Assembly (NCBI RefSeq): GCF_006516955.1
Contig: NZ_VHLG01000007.1
Coordinates: forward strand, 158,718 to 222,717
Direction of reading: 5' to 3'
DNA length: 64,000 nucleotides
Source of the DNA: Martelella alba
GTDB taxonomy: Bacteria; Pseudomonadota; Alphaproteobacteria; Rhizobiales; Rhizobiaceae
Part shown: positions 21,657 through 29,749 of the stretch, piece by piece
Numbering within the stretch: the stretch's first letter is position 1
Layout of the letters: each line of letters begins with the position of its first letter
Program-made: the position numbers and the translations under genes
Notes under the pieces: model-generated
Databases searched by the model: none
Told to the model about the DNA's origin: nothing
Seen by the model: the letters and a program-made list of their open reading frames with translations, nothing else

Positions 21657-22895
21657 ATGAACCAGCAACAGATCGTACCGCTGCGAGAAAGCGGGCAGGA
21701 TGCCGAAGACGGCTCTGCACTCGACGAACCCAACAGTACGGGGCCGCATAACGGCCACACTGAAAAAAACGGTTCTCCCATCAGGGGTTTTTTCATGCGC
21801 TTGAAGCGCAATGGGCACGCAGGCTCAAGACTGCGTGAGGACCTCGAAGATGCACTGTCGGCAGACGGTGCCGGGGGCAGTGATTTCTCGCCCGAAGAAC
21901 GGGCGATGCTCAACAATATTTTGCGTTTCCGCGAAGTTCGTGTCGAAGACGTTATGGTGCCACGCGCCGATATTGACGCCGTGGACCAGAGCATTTCGCT
22001 TGGCGAGCTTCTGCTGATCTTCGAGAATTGCGGCCATTCGCGTATGCCGGTCTTTTCTGAAACGCTCGATGATCCGCGCGGCATGGTGCATATTCGCGAT
22101 CTTCTGGCTTACCTGTCCAAGCAGGCCCGCGGCCGCCGTCGCAATCCCACGCGCACCGCCGCCCAGGCCGGTGGGCGGGTCGAGACCACGGCCAAGGCCC
22201 CGGTTGCGGAGAAATCCAGCCGGGCGCATCGCAGCGGTCTTGATCTCGCTCGTGTCAATCTCGACAAGAGCGTCGCCGATGCGGGCATCATCCGCCCTGT
22301 TCTGTTCGTGCCGCCCTCCATGCTGGCATCAGATCTGCTGCAGCGCATGCAGGCGAGCCGGACGCAGATGGCGCTGGTGATTGACGAATATGGCGGCACG
22401 GACGGACTTGTCTCGCATGAGGATATCGTCGAGATGGTCATCGGCGACATTGATGACGAGCATGATTCCGAAGAGGCGATGTTTACGCGCGTTTCCGATG
22501 ATGTTTTCGTCGCCGATGCCCGTGTCGAGCTTGAGGATATCGCCGAGGCGATTGGTCCGGATTTTGATATTTCCGACCATGCCGAGGACGTGGATACGCT
22601 GGGCGGTCTGATCTTCTCCGCTATCGGCCGTATTCCCGCCCGTGGTGAGGTGATCCAGTCTCTGCCAGGCTTCGAAGTCCATATTCTCGATGCCGATCCG
22701 CGTCGCATTCGCCGTGTCCGCATTCTCAGGCGCCGTGCGCCGGTGCGTCGCCGTGCAGCTGCCCTGCGCCACGAGGCAGAGCCTCAAGATGCGACCCGGC
22801 CAGCACTTCCGCCGGAGCCGCCCGTGGCGATTGCGGGTGTGGCAGCTGATGGTCCCGAGCGCGTCGGCGCCGAAGGTGACGGTTCGCCGCGGTAG
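21657..22895 (+). CDS. CorC/TlyC-type CBS-domain protein
   Basis: A cytosolic protein with an N-terminal linker, a pair of CBS domains (from about VEDVMVPRADIDAVDQSISL to the segment ending DIDDEHDSE) and a C-terminal CorC_HlyC domain (ELEDIAEAIGPDF). Family members affect magnesium/cobalt efflux or haemolysis, though the molecular role is not settled. Between the two CBS halves lies a basic, low-complexity insert (ARGRRRNPTRTAAQ...), and a Pro/Ala-rich tail ends the protein. AAGGA precedes the ATG at good spacing. It has 412 residues. Confidence 0.88.
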   Translation: MNQQQIVPLRESGQDAEDGSALDEPNSTGPHNGHTEKNGSPIRGFFMRLKRNGHAGSRLREDLEDALSADGAGGSDFSPEERAMLNNILRFREVRVEDVMVPRADIDAVDQSISLGELLLIFENCGHSRMPVFSETLDDPRGMVHIRDLLAYLSKQARGRRRNPTRTAAQAGGRVETTAKAPVAEKSSRAHRSGLDLARVNLDKSVADAGIIRPVLFVPPSMLASDLLQRMQASRTQMALVIDEYGGTDGLVSHEDIVEMVIGDIDDEHDSEEAMFTRVSDDVFVADARVELEDIAEAIGPDFDISDHAEDVDTLGGLIFSAIGRIPARGEVIQSLPGFEVHILDADPRRIRRVRILRRRAPVRRRAAALRHEAEPQDATRPALPPEPPVAIAGVAADGPERVGAEGDGSPR

Positions 22896-22923
22896 GTCTC
22901 TGCCGCGTCTTTCAACAGGAATG

Positions 22924-22965
22924 AAGCCAGCGCAGGACAAATCTGTCGGGCGCTGGCTTTGTTGT
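22924..22965 (+). terminator. Terminator after corC
   Basis: AAGCCAGCGC (22924-22933) pairs perfectly with GCGCTGGCTT (22950-22959), followed by TTGTTG. It lies 28 bases after the corC stop and ends the phoH-ybeY-corC unit. Confidence 0.65.
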
Positions 22966-22970
22966 CACTG

Positions 22971-23080
22971 GCGCATCGGGCGAAAACGAGGATATCGGTT
23001 TTTGCCTGATATGTTAGAGCTATTCCGGTCTGAAGCATCGGAATCGGCGCTTTGACATGTTGTTTTGACAGAATGACCCT
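22971..23080. repeat. Palindromic repeat (GGGCGAAAACG family), copy 2, extended
   Basis: It repeats GCATCGGGCGAAAACG (22973-22988) from copy 1, then adds a second palindrome with ATTCCG (23022-23027) pairing with CGGAAT (23039-23044). It ends with GACATGTTGTTTTGACAGA, which resembles the loop of the hairpin at 47403-47435. It fills the corC-lnt gap after the terminator. Confidence 0.65.
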
Positions 23081-23177
23081 ACCGATCCTCCCTTGTTTCG
23101 GTCGGATCCTGCTCCAGGCGGAAAGACCGGCGGCGGCGATTGCCTGCCGGTAAACATGATGGAATGAGTGCGCGCCG

Positions 23178-24689
23178 ATGCCGATACAAGACAAGCCCAT
23201 CACCGGTGGTCCGGCCTTCCTTATGAGGCTTCAGCAACGGGTCCGGCAGATGAGCGGCCGCGCTCAGGCTGTTGCGTTGATGGCATGCGGGGCGTTGTCG
23301 ACATTTGCGCTTGCGCCTTTCGGCCTGATGCCGGTGATGTTTCTCACGGTACCGGCGCTGTTTCTGCTGACCGATGGCTTTGTCGGACAGCGTGCCGGCA
23401 TTGCCGCTGTCAGGCGCGGCTTTATCGCGGGCTGGTGTTTCGGCTTCGGCTATTTTGTCTTTGGCCTATGGTGGCTGGCCGCCGCGCTTTTACAGGATGC
23501 GGTACATTTCGCCTGGGCCATCCCTTTCGCCGTTCTTGGCTTTCCTGCCTATCTTGCGCTCTATTACGGTTTCGCACTGGCGCTGGCGGTCCCGTTTTTT
23601 CGTTGGCGCGGGTTGCGTTTCCTGGCTGTGGCTCTGGCGATCGGGCTTGGTGAATGGCTCAGGGGCTATATTTTCACGGGGTTTCCATGGAATGCGCTTG
23701 GCTATACGGCCGTACCCACGCCGCTCTTCATGCAGTCGGTGCGGCTGGTCGGGCTTTTCGGTCTCAGCGGCCTTTGCGTTGTTGTCTTTGCTGCGCCGTT
23801 GATGTGGCTTGAACGGCGCTTGCTTGTTTTCTGCCTGGCGCTTGGGCTTTTTGTGGCGGATCTGGGCTATGGCGGTTTCCGCCTGGGGACGGCGCCGGCA
23901 GCACAGTCGGCGCATGAAACCGTCGTGCGGATGGTTCAGCCCGCCAGCGATATTGCGAGCTGGGGCAGCATAGAGGGACGGGAGGCCGCCTTTGCGTCGC
24001 TGATGGCCCTGTCATCGGCCCCGCCCAATGGGGGGACCCGGGTTCCTGACATTATCGTCTGGCCTGAAACGGCGCTGCCATTTCTGATCGATGATCGCGC
24101 CGACGCACGCACGGCCATCGGTGAGATGCTGAAGCCGGGCCAGACCCTGATCACCGGGGCAACTCGCTTTGCCGGCCGTGATGATGATGGCATGCCGCAG
24201 TTTCACAATTCCATTGTTGTTCTCAATGATGATGGTCAGATTGTCTCGGCAGCTGATAAAGTCCACCTCGTCCCCTTCGGAGAATATCTGCCGTTTGCGA
24301 AGACATTGAAGGCATTTGGGCTTGGTTTTATTTCAACGATTGCGGGTAATTACGTGCCCGGGGTTGAGCGCAACCTCCTGTTGCTTCCCGACGGGATGAC
24401 GCTTTTCCCGCTTATTTGCTATGAAGCCGTTTTTCCCGGCATAGTTGGGGCGCAGTCGGGATTGTCCGATGCGCTTCTCAATGTGAGTTTTGACAGCTGG
24501 TTTTCAGGGACACCAGGCCCCTATCAGCACTTCGCCGAGGCTCGATTACAGGCTGTAGCTGTAGGAAAACCGCTGATTCGCGTCGGTGAAAACGGCGTTT
24601 CGGCGGTCGTTGATGCCTATGGTAGAGTCATCGGCCGGTTGTCCTTCGGTGAAAAGGGCTACCTTGACGTTGCGATTTCGTTACCATAG
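23178..24689 (+). CDS. lnt: Apolipoprotein N-acyltransferase
   Basis: It adds the third acyl chain to the N-terminal cysteine of lipoproteins at the periplasmic face of the inner membrane. The first 210 residues or so carry six or seven transmembrane helices. The nitrilase-like domain follows with the catalytic Glu in WPETALPF, Lys in DKVHLVPFGEYLPF and Cys in PLICYEAVFPG. At 503 residues it is full length. A T-rich stretch follows the stop, and 250 AT-richer bases separate it from the next regulator gene. Confidence 0.95.
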   Translation: MPIQDKPITGGPAFLMRLQQRVRQMSGRAQAVALMACGALSTFALAPFGLMPVMFLTVPALFLLTDGFVGQRAGIAAVRRGFIAGWCFGFGYFVFGLWWLAAALLQDAVHFAWAIPFAVLGFPAYLALYYGFALALAVPFFRWRGLRFLAVALAIGLGEWLRGYIFTGFPWNALGYTAVPTPLFMQSVRLVGLFGLSGLCVVVFAAPLMWLERRLLVFCLALGLFVADLGYGGFRLGTAPAAQSAHETVVRMVQPASDIASWGSIEGREAAFASLMALSSAPPNGGTRVPDIIVWPETALPFLIDDRADARTAIGEMLKPGQTLITGATRFAGRDDDGMPQFHNSIVVLNDDGQIVSAADKVHLVPFGEYLPFAKTLKAFGLGFISTIAGNYVPGVERNLLLLPDGMTLFPLICYEAVFPGIVGAQSGLSDALLNVSFDSWFSGTPGPYQHFAEARLQAVAVGKPLIRVGENGVSAVVDAYGRVIGRLSFGEKGYLDVAISLP

Positions 24690-24758
24690 GTTGCTTTTTT
24701 GGCGAAATTACTGTTCTATAACCCGCAAAAGGTCGAACTAAAGCGCCATGAGGGTGAA

Positions 24759-24776
24759 CATTACATTCACGTAATG
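24759..24776. promoter_or_regulatory. Candidate operator upstream of praR
   Basis: A perfect inverted repeat CATTAC (24759-24764) / GTAATG (24771-24776) with a 6-base spacer, inside an AT-rich stretch 164 bases before the praR start. Autoregulation by the helix-turn-helix protein is inferred, not shown. Confidence 0.35.
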
Positions 24777-24939
24777 GTTTTGGAAATCCTCTACAATTGA
24801 CCGTTATACCCTAAAATTGCATAGTGGGCTGCCTTGGCATTCTCGTCGGGCCTGCAGTGCCAAAATCCGGTGGTTGCATAATCACTTTACGACGCGGCGG
24901 GTTCGGTGTGGCGATGGGTTAGTGAGAATAGGAACAAAA

Positions 24940-25353
24940 ATGACAGAAAACAAAAAGAAGCCGAACCCGATCGACATTCATGTCGGGAGTCGGATCAGGT
25001 TGCGCCGTACCATGCTGGGCATGAGCCAAGAAAAACTTGGTGAAAGCCTGGGAATTACCTTTCAGCAGATTCAGAAGTACGAAAAGGGCACCAACCGCGT
25101 TGGCGCCAGCCGTCTTCAGAACATCTCGACGATCCTCAACGTACCGGTATCCTTCTTCTTCGAAGATGCCCCCGGCGAGCGCGCAGGCTCTGCCACCGGT
25201 ATGGCGGAAGCATCGAGCTCCAGCTATGTGGTCGACTTCCTGTCGTCCTCCGAGGGGCTTCAGCTGAACCGCGCCTTCGTCAAGATCAATGATCCGAAAG
25301 TGCGCCGCAGACTGGTCGACCTCGTGAAATCTCTGGCTGCAGAGGCAGAGTGA
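24940..25353 (+). CDS. praR: XRE-family regulator, PraR/PhrR type
   Basis: A 137-residue DNA-binding regulator. Residues 14-68 form a Cro/CI helix-turn-helix (GSRIRLRRTMLGMSQEKLGESLGI, then FQQIQKYEKGTNRVGASRL). The opening NPIDIHVGSRIRLRR and the FFFEDAPG segment are those of the rhizobial PraR/PhrR group, which represses biofilm, adhesin and quorum-sensing genes in Rhizobium leguminosarum and reb genes in Azorhizobium (from memory). The ATG at 24940 has AGGA upstream; upstream codons lack similarity. The position between lnt and metK fits. A strong terminator follows. Confidence 0.85.
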   Translation: MTENKKKPNPIDIHVGSRIRLRRTMLGMSQEKLGESLGITFQQIQKYEKGTNRVGASRLQNISTILNVPVSFFFEDAPGERAGSATGMAEASSSSYVVDFLSSSEGLQLNRAFVKINDPKVRRRLVDLVKSLAAEAE

Positions 25354-25375
25354 GTTAATCGGATATCATCGCGGA

Positions 25376-25400
25376 AAGGCAGCCTCACGGCTGCCTTTTT
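25376..25400 (+). terminator. Strong intrinsic terminator after praR
   Basis: A perfect 9-bp stem AAGGCAGCC (25376-25384) / GGCTGCCTT (25389-25397) with a TCAC loop and a run of five T's ending at 25400, 22 bases after the praR stop. Confidence 0.9.
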
Positions 25401-25550
25401 GCGTTTCGGGGTTTCTTCGTCCCGCCGCGAGCCATGCGTTCGAAGCAAGGCTGCCTAGCCGCATAAAGACATATTTATATTGTTGTGTCCTTGTCATTTG
25501 TCGACGAAGTGTCTAACAAAATCAGGCTAATTTCTATGTGGGGAATCCCG

Positions 25551-26789
25551 ATGCGCAGCAATTATCTCTTTACCAGTGAATCCGTTTCCGAAGGGCATCC
25601 TGACAAGGTCTGTGACCGTATCTCGGACGAGATTGTCGATCTCGTATATCGCGAGGCCACCAAGACAGGTGTCGATCCCTGGAAAGTGCGCATTGCCTGT
25701 GAGACGCTGGCCACGACAAACCGTGTTGTGATTGCCGGAGAGGTTCGTCTGCCCGAAAGCCTGATGAAGAAGGACAAGAACGGCAACGAGATTGTCAATC
25801 CTTCCCGCTTCAAATCGGCGGCGCGGCGTGCAATCCGCAATATCGGTTATGAGCAGGATGGTTTTCACTGGAAGAATGTGCGCATTGACGTGCTGCTGCA
25901 TGCCCAGTCGGCGCACATCGCGCAGGGTGTGGACAATGCGTCTGACCGTCAGGGCGATGAAGGCGCTGGCGACCAGGGCATCATGTTTGGCTTTGCCTGC
26001 CGCGAAACGCCGGAACTGATGCCGGCGCCGATCTATTATTCGCACCGTATTCTGCAGACGCTTGCCGATGCGCGCAAGGCAGGCGAGGGCGAAGTTGCCA
26101 AGCTTGGTCCTGATGCGAAGAGCCAGGTGACCGTTCGCTATGTCGATGGCAAGCCGAGTGAAGTTGTTTCCATCGTCCTGTCCACCCAGCATCTTGATGA
26201 AAGCTGGGATTCAGCCAAGGTCCGCAGTGTTGTGGAGCCCTATATCCGCGAAGCGCTCGGCGATCTGCCGATCTCGGATGATTGTGCCTGGTATGTCAAT
26301 CCGACCGGCAAATTCGTTATCGGCGGCCCTGATGGGGATGCTGGTCTGACCGGCCGCAAGATCATCGTTGACACTTATGGCGGTGCAGCACCCCATGGCG
26401 GCGGTGCCTTTTCGGGCAAGGACACGACCAAGGTTGACCGCTCTGCCGCCTATGCGGCGCGTTACCTTGCCAAGAATGTCGTCGCCGCGGGCCTTGCCGA
26501 CAAGTGCACCATTCAGCTTTCCTATGCCATCGGCGTGGCACAGCCGCTGTCGGTCTATGTCGACCTTCATGGCACTGGCAAGGTGGATGAGGACGCGGTC
26601 GAAAAGGCGATCCGCCAGGTCATGGATCTGTCGCCTTCCGGCATTCGCCGCCATCTGGCGCTGAACAAGCCGATCTATGCGAAGACCTCGGCCTATGGCC
26701 ATTTTGGCCGCAAGGCTGGCCGTGACGGCTCCTTCTCCTGGGAAAAGCTTGATCTGGTGAAGCCGCTGAAGCTAGCGCTGAAAAGCTGA
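25551..26789 (+). CDS. metK: S-adenosylmethionine synthetase
   Basis: It makes SAM from methionine and ATP. Visible signatures are [14 protein letters not shown] at the N-terminus, the [18 protein letters not shown] segment and the P-loop-like GGGAFSGKD followed by TKVDRSAAY. At 412 residues it is of the somewhat long alphaproteobacterial form. The ATG at 25551 ([11 protein letters not shown]) has GGGGA upstream; a codon 15 bases earlier is also ATG but is not conserved. The gene has its own upstream region after the praR terminator; I could not recognise a SAM riboswitch there. trmB follows after 12 bases. Confidence 0.96.
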   Translation: MRSNYLFTSESVSEGHPDKVCDRISDEIVDLVYREATKTGVDPWKVRIACETLATTNRVVIAGEVRLPESLMKKDKNGNEIVNPSRFKSAARRAIRNIGYEQDGFHWKNVRIDVLLHAQSAHIAQGVDNASDRQGDEGAGDQGIMFGFACRETPELMPAPIYYSHRILQTLADARKAGEGEVAKLGPDAKSQVTVRYVDGKPSEVVSIVLSTQHLDESWDSAKVRSVVEPYIREALGDLPISDDCAWYVNPTGKFVIGGPDGDAGLTGRKIIVDTYGGAAPHGGGAFSGKDTTKVDRSAAYAARYLAKNVVAAGLADKCTIQLSYAIGVAQPLSVYVDLHGTGKVDEDAVEKAIRQVMDLSPSGIRRHLALNKPIYAKTSAYGHFGRKAGRDGSFSWEKLDLVKPLKLALKS

Positions 26790-26801
26790 CGGACGCTGAT
26801 C

Positions 26802-27506
26802 ATGACCGACGATGCCGATTTTGGTGACCGCCAGGGCAAAGCCTTTTTCGGGCGGCGCAAGGGGAAAGCCCTGCGCGCCCGGCAGGCGCATAATCTGGAG
26901 GAGATGCTGCCGCGTTTCGCACTGGATCTTGCCGCAGATGCGCCGGATGACCTGGAGGATCTGTTTCCGGCAGGCATTGATGCCATCCGGCTTGAGATCG
27001 GTTTTGGTGGTGGTGAGCATCTTGCCCATCGCGCGGGTGAATTCCCGCAGACCGGCTTTATCGGTGTCGAACCCTTCATCAATTCGATGGCCAAGCTGCT
27101 TGGCACGATCGAGGAAAAGGGGCTGTCCAATATCCGCCTGCATGACGACGATGCGGTTGAGGTGCTGGACTGGATGCCGGCTGAAAGCGTCGATCACATC
27201 GATCTGCTCTATCCCGATCCCTGGCCGAAGAAAAAGCACTGGAAGCGCCGCTTTGTCTCTCAGGCCAATCTTGACCGGTTCCATCGCGTGTTGAAGCCCG
27301 GTGGGCGATTCTGCTTTGCGTCAGATATCGATAGTTACGTGAACTGGACGCTTCTTCATTGCCGTCGGCATGGCGGTTTTGCCTGGCAGGCGCGTGAGGC
27401 GAGCGACTGGACCGCGCCTTATGAGAACTGGCCATCGACGCGTTACGAGGCTAAGGCACGTCGCGAAGGACGCAAAAGCGCCTATCTGACCTTTTTGAAG
27501 GTTTGA
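26802..27506 (+). CDS. trmB: tRNA (guanine-N7)-methyltransferase
   Basis: A SAM-dependent enzyme making m7G46 in tRNA variable loops. The SAM-binding segment is [15 protein letters not shown] and the family motif [13 protein letters not shown] is intact. At 234 residues it has the usual length. It shares a transcript with metK (gap 12 bases), which supplies its cofactor. It ends 15 bases before the convergent small gene of the heat-shock operon, so the two transcripts may overlap. Confidence 0.95.
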   Translation: MTDDADFGDRQGKAFFGRRKGKALRARQAHNLEEMLPRFALDLAADAPDDLEDLFPAGIDAIRLEIGFGGGEHLAHRAGEFPQTGFIGVEPFINSMAKLLGTIEEKGLSNIRLHDDDAVEVLDWMPAESVDHIDLLYPDPWPKKKHWKRRFVSQANLDRFHRVLKPGGRFCFASDIDSYVNWTLLHCRRHGGFAWQAREASDWTAPYENWPSTRYEAKARREGRKSAYLTFLKV

Positions 27507-27521
27507 GGATCGAAAGACTGC

Positions 27522-27812
27522 TCAGTGCAGTGTGACCGTGCGGATGTCGTCTTCCATCGCCTTGAAGAAAATGCTGGCACGGTTTTCCGTAAGAAGCAGT
27601 GGTGTGCCATCGGCGGCGAACAGGCCCCAAAGCGTGGCGTCGGCGCGCAGGTTCACCGCTTCTGGAAAGCTTGCCAGAGCCTCGCTACGCCCCAACTGGC
27701 GGAAGTAGCATAATTCGCCATTGCCGAGCGCTGCGAAAATCTCGGGATCGTGGGACCAGTCGGCAATCTTCAGGCTCATGTCATTCTCCGGCGCTTCGGT
27801 CATGTCTTTCAC
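27522..27812 (-). CDS. Small DUF1150-type protein
   Basis: A 96-residue soluble protein of unknown function. The pattern ALGNGELCYFRQL, LWGLFAADGTPLLLTENRA and the C-terminal FKAMEDDIRTVTLH match what I recall of the DUF1150 family, which is commonly next to small heat-shock genes in alphaproteobacteria. GTG at 27812 is chosen because GGAA lies at normal spacing; an ATG three codons downstream lacks a site. It follows hsp20 by 30 bases on the same strand and is probably co-induced with it. Confidence 0.75.
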   Translation of the reverse strand: MKDMTEAPENDMSLKIADWSHDPEIFAALGNGELCYFRQLGRSEALASFPEAVNLRADATLWGLFAADGTPLLLTENRASIFFKAMEDDIRTVTLH

Positions 27813-27842
27813 GGCAGGTTCCAGCTGCAGCCGCGATTAACC

Positions 27843-28247
27843 TTAATCTGAAACGGAAATGTTAATTTTCCGTACGTTTGCGGGGCGGCGCGCGATTTCT
27901 ATGGCCAGAAGCCCGTTTTGCAGGTTTGCACGGGTGACTTCCATGGCGTCGGTCAAAAGAAAGATCCGTCGGAACTGCCGGCCGGCGATGCCGCGATAAA
28001 GAAACTCGCCATTCTGCTTTTCGTCCTGGCTGCCGCGGATCACCAACTGATGACCTTCTGTCGTGACATCCAGCTCTTCCGCTTCAAAGCCCGCGACGGC
28101 AACCGTGATGCGCAGGAAGGCGCCGGGGTCGCGGTCGTGCAGATATTCGATATCGAAAGGAGGGTAGCCACCGCTGCCGCGCGATAGCGTGGCAAGCATT
28201 TCGGTGGTCATATCCAGCGGGTCGAGTCTGAGGTCTATACGCGCCAT
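27843..28247 (-). CDS. Hsp20-family small heat-shock protein
   Basis: An ATP-independent chaperone that holds unfolding proteins, of the IbpA-like class. The alpha-crystallin domain spans about residues 35-125 (FLRITVAVAGFEAEELDVTTEGHQL..., then the YRGIAGRQFRRIFLLTDAMEV segment and NGLLAIEIARR). It is 134 residues long. The ATG at 28247 has AAGGA seven bases upstream; an ATG two codons earlier overlaps that site. A likely heat-shock promoter lies just upstream. It forms a two-gene operon with the DUF1150 gene. Confidence 0.92.
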   Translation of the reverse strand: MARIDLRLDPLDMTTEMLATLSRGSGGYPPFDIEYLHDRDPGAFLRITVAVAGFEAEELDVTTEGHQLVIRGSQDEKQNGEFLYRGIAGRQFRRIFLLTDAMEVTRANLQNGLLAIEIARRPANVRKINISVSD

Positions 28248-28271
28248 CTTCATTTCCTTTGACTGTCGACC

Positions 28272-28300
28272 ATATGGTTTTTTCGAGCGCTGATCGCAAG
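28272..28300 (-). promoter_or_regulatory. Candidate RpoH-type promoter of hsp20
   Basis: On the - strand CTTGCG (28300-28295) is followed after 17 bases by CCATAT (28277-28272). This is close to rhizobial heat-shock sigma-32 promoters as I recall them (CTTGAA-like -35, CCATAT-like -10). Transcription would start near 28265, leaving a short leader holding the AAGGA ribosome site. Confidence 0.45.
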
Positions 28301-28416
28301 CCCTGACCAACGGGATGCAGCCCCAAGGCAGCTTGACAAGAATTGTGGCAGGCTCCAAGCCTTGTTTTCCGATCAATGGCAATCCGCCGCAGCTCCTCAA
28401 GAAAAAGAAGGAACCC

Positions 28417-29361
28417 ATGAGCAAGGCCCGTAATATCATTATCGATACCGATCCCGGACAGGACGACGCAGCGGCCATTCTTCTGGCGCTGGCCAGCCCC
28501 GAGGAAATCTGCGTGCTCGGCATTACCGCCGTCGCCGGCAACGTTCCGCTCAGTCTGACCGAGCGCAATGCCCGTATCATCGCTGAACTCGCTGGCCGCG
28601 CCGATGTGCCCGTGTTTGCCGGCTGCGACCGGCCGATCGCCCGTCCGCTGGTGACGGCGGAACATGTTCACGGCAAGACCGGGCTTGACGGGCCGGAACT
28701 GGCTGAGCCGACCATGCCGCTTCAGGCGCAGCATGCGGTCGATTTCATCATTGAGACGTTGCGAAATGAACCGTCTGGCACGGTCACGCTATGCCCGCTT
28801 GGTCCGCTGACCAATATCGCGACTGCCTTTCAGAAGGCGCCTGACATTGTCGAGCGTGTTCAGGAAATCGTCCTGATGGGCGGCGGCTATTTTGAGGGCG
28901 GCAACATCACGCCGGCCGCCGAGTTCAACATCTATGTCGATCCGGAAGCCGCCGATATCGTCTTTTCGGCCGGCATTCCGCTGGTGATGATGCCGCTTGA
29001 CGTGACGCATCAGCTGCTTTGCCTCAAGTCGCGCGTTGACAAGATTGCAGCCATCGGCCGACCGGCAGCAACGGCAATGGCGGAGATGCTGCTGTTCTAT
29101 GAGCGTTTCGACATCGAGAAATACGGCTCTGACGGCGGGCCGCTGCATGATCCTTCGGTGATCGCATATCTGATCAAACCCGAACTCTTTTCCGGGCGGC
29201 TTTGCAATGTCGAGATCGAGACCCAATCCGAGCTCACGCTTGGGGCAACGGTTGTCGACTGGTGGAAAGTGACCGATCGGAAACCCAATGCCACGGTCAT
29301 TGGAAAGGCGGATGCCGATGGTTTCTTCGCGCTTCTGACCGAACGTCTGGCGCGGCTCTAG
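28417..29361 (+). CDS. Nucleoside hydrolase (inosine/uridine-preferring family)
   Basis: It cleaves the N-glycosidic bond of ribonucleosides to give base and ribose. The calcium-binding N-terminal motif DTDPGQDDAAAI starts at residue 10, and VLMGGGYFEGGNITPAAEFNIYVDPEA is the second family signature. At 314 residues it is a typical length. AAGGA precedes the ATG at 28417; the frame extends upstream over the hsp20 promoter and is not coding there. It is convergent with ribokinase, which would use the ribose released. Exact base preference cannot be read from sequence. Confidence 0.92.
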   Translation: MSKARNIIIDTDPGQDDAAAILLALASPEEICVLGITAVAGNVPLSLTERNARIIAELAGRADVPVFAGCDRPIARPLVTAEHVHGKTGLDGPELAEPTMPLQAQHAVDFIIETLRNEPSGTVTLCPLGPLTNIATAFQKAPDIVERVQEIVLMGGGYFEGGNITPAAEFNIYVDPEAADIVFSAGIPLVMMPLDVTHQLLCLKSRVDKIAAIGRPAATAMAEMLLFYERFDIEKYGSDGGPLHDPSVIAYLIKPELFSGRLCNVEIETQSELTLGATVVDWWKVTDRKPNATVIGKADADGFFALLTERLARL

Positions 29362-29416
29362 GGCATTCGCTTATGTGGCGCAGTCGCGCGGATGCGCTGC
29401 GGAGCGAGACAACGAA

Positions 29417-29636
29417 ACCGGCGAAAGATCGCCGGTCAGACTGCTGGCAAAGCTCGCCTCTTTTTCTGCCGTCATGCCTGTATTTGTTACAGGCATGACG
29501 GAAATGCGCGTCTGCGCGGCGAAAGAGCCCGTCTATTCAATGTCTTACAAATTTGGATCCCCGTGACAAGCACGGGGATGACAACGGAGGGGCACCCCAA
29601 GCAGGCAATCTGAACCGGCGAAAGTCGCCGATTTTA
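29417..29636. repeat. Mosaic intergenic repeat, copy B (- orientation)
   Basis: It lies in the 388-base gap between the ends of the nucleoside hydrolase and ribokinase genes. Left hairpin ACCGGC (29417-29422)/GCCGGT (29431-29436) is followed by box CAGACTGCTGGCAAAG. Next is a perfect 13-bp palindrome (29469-29481 with 29489-29501, core GTCATGCCTGT), a middle part with CGCGCGGCGAAAGAG-like sequence, and a second palindrome (ATCCCCGTG 29557-29565 / CACGGGGAT 29571-29579). The right hairpin CGGCGA/TCGCCG (29616-29630) ends in ATTTTATT. The remaining bases of the gap show nothing else. Confidence 0.8.
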
Positions 29637-29749
29637 TTGGCGCCAGGGCATGGTCCGGCGGAGCGAGGCGAGGCTCAAGAAGTCCATGCGGTCAGGACAG
29701 ATGGGCAGGGGGCCGATCTGATCAAGAGCGCCGAACCGCACTCGCGGCC

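Noticed and set aside
25401..25550. SAM riboswitch upstream of metK
   Set aside because: I looked for SAM-II and SAM/SAH-like conserved segments and did not find a convincing match. An Infernal search with the Rfam SAM models would settle it.
28248..28330. ROSE-type RNA thermometer before hsp20
   Set aside because: The leader after the likely promoter is too short, and no pairing of the AAGGA site with an upstream TCCTT-like strand was seen.
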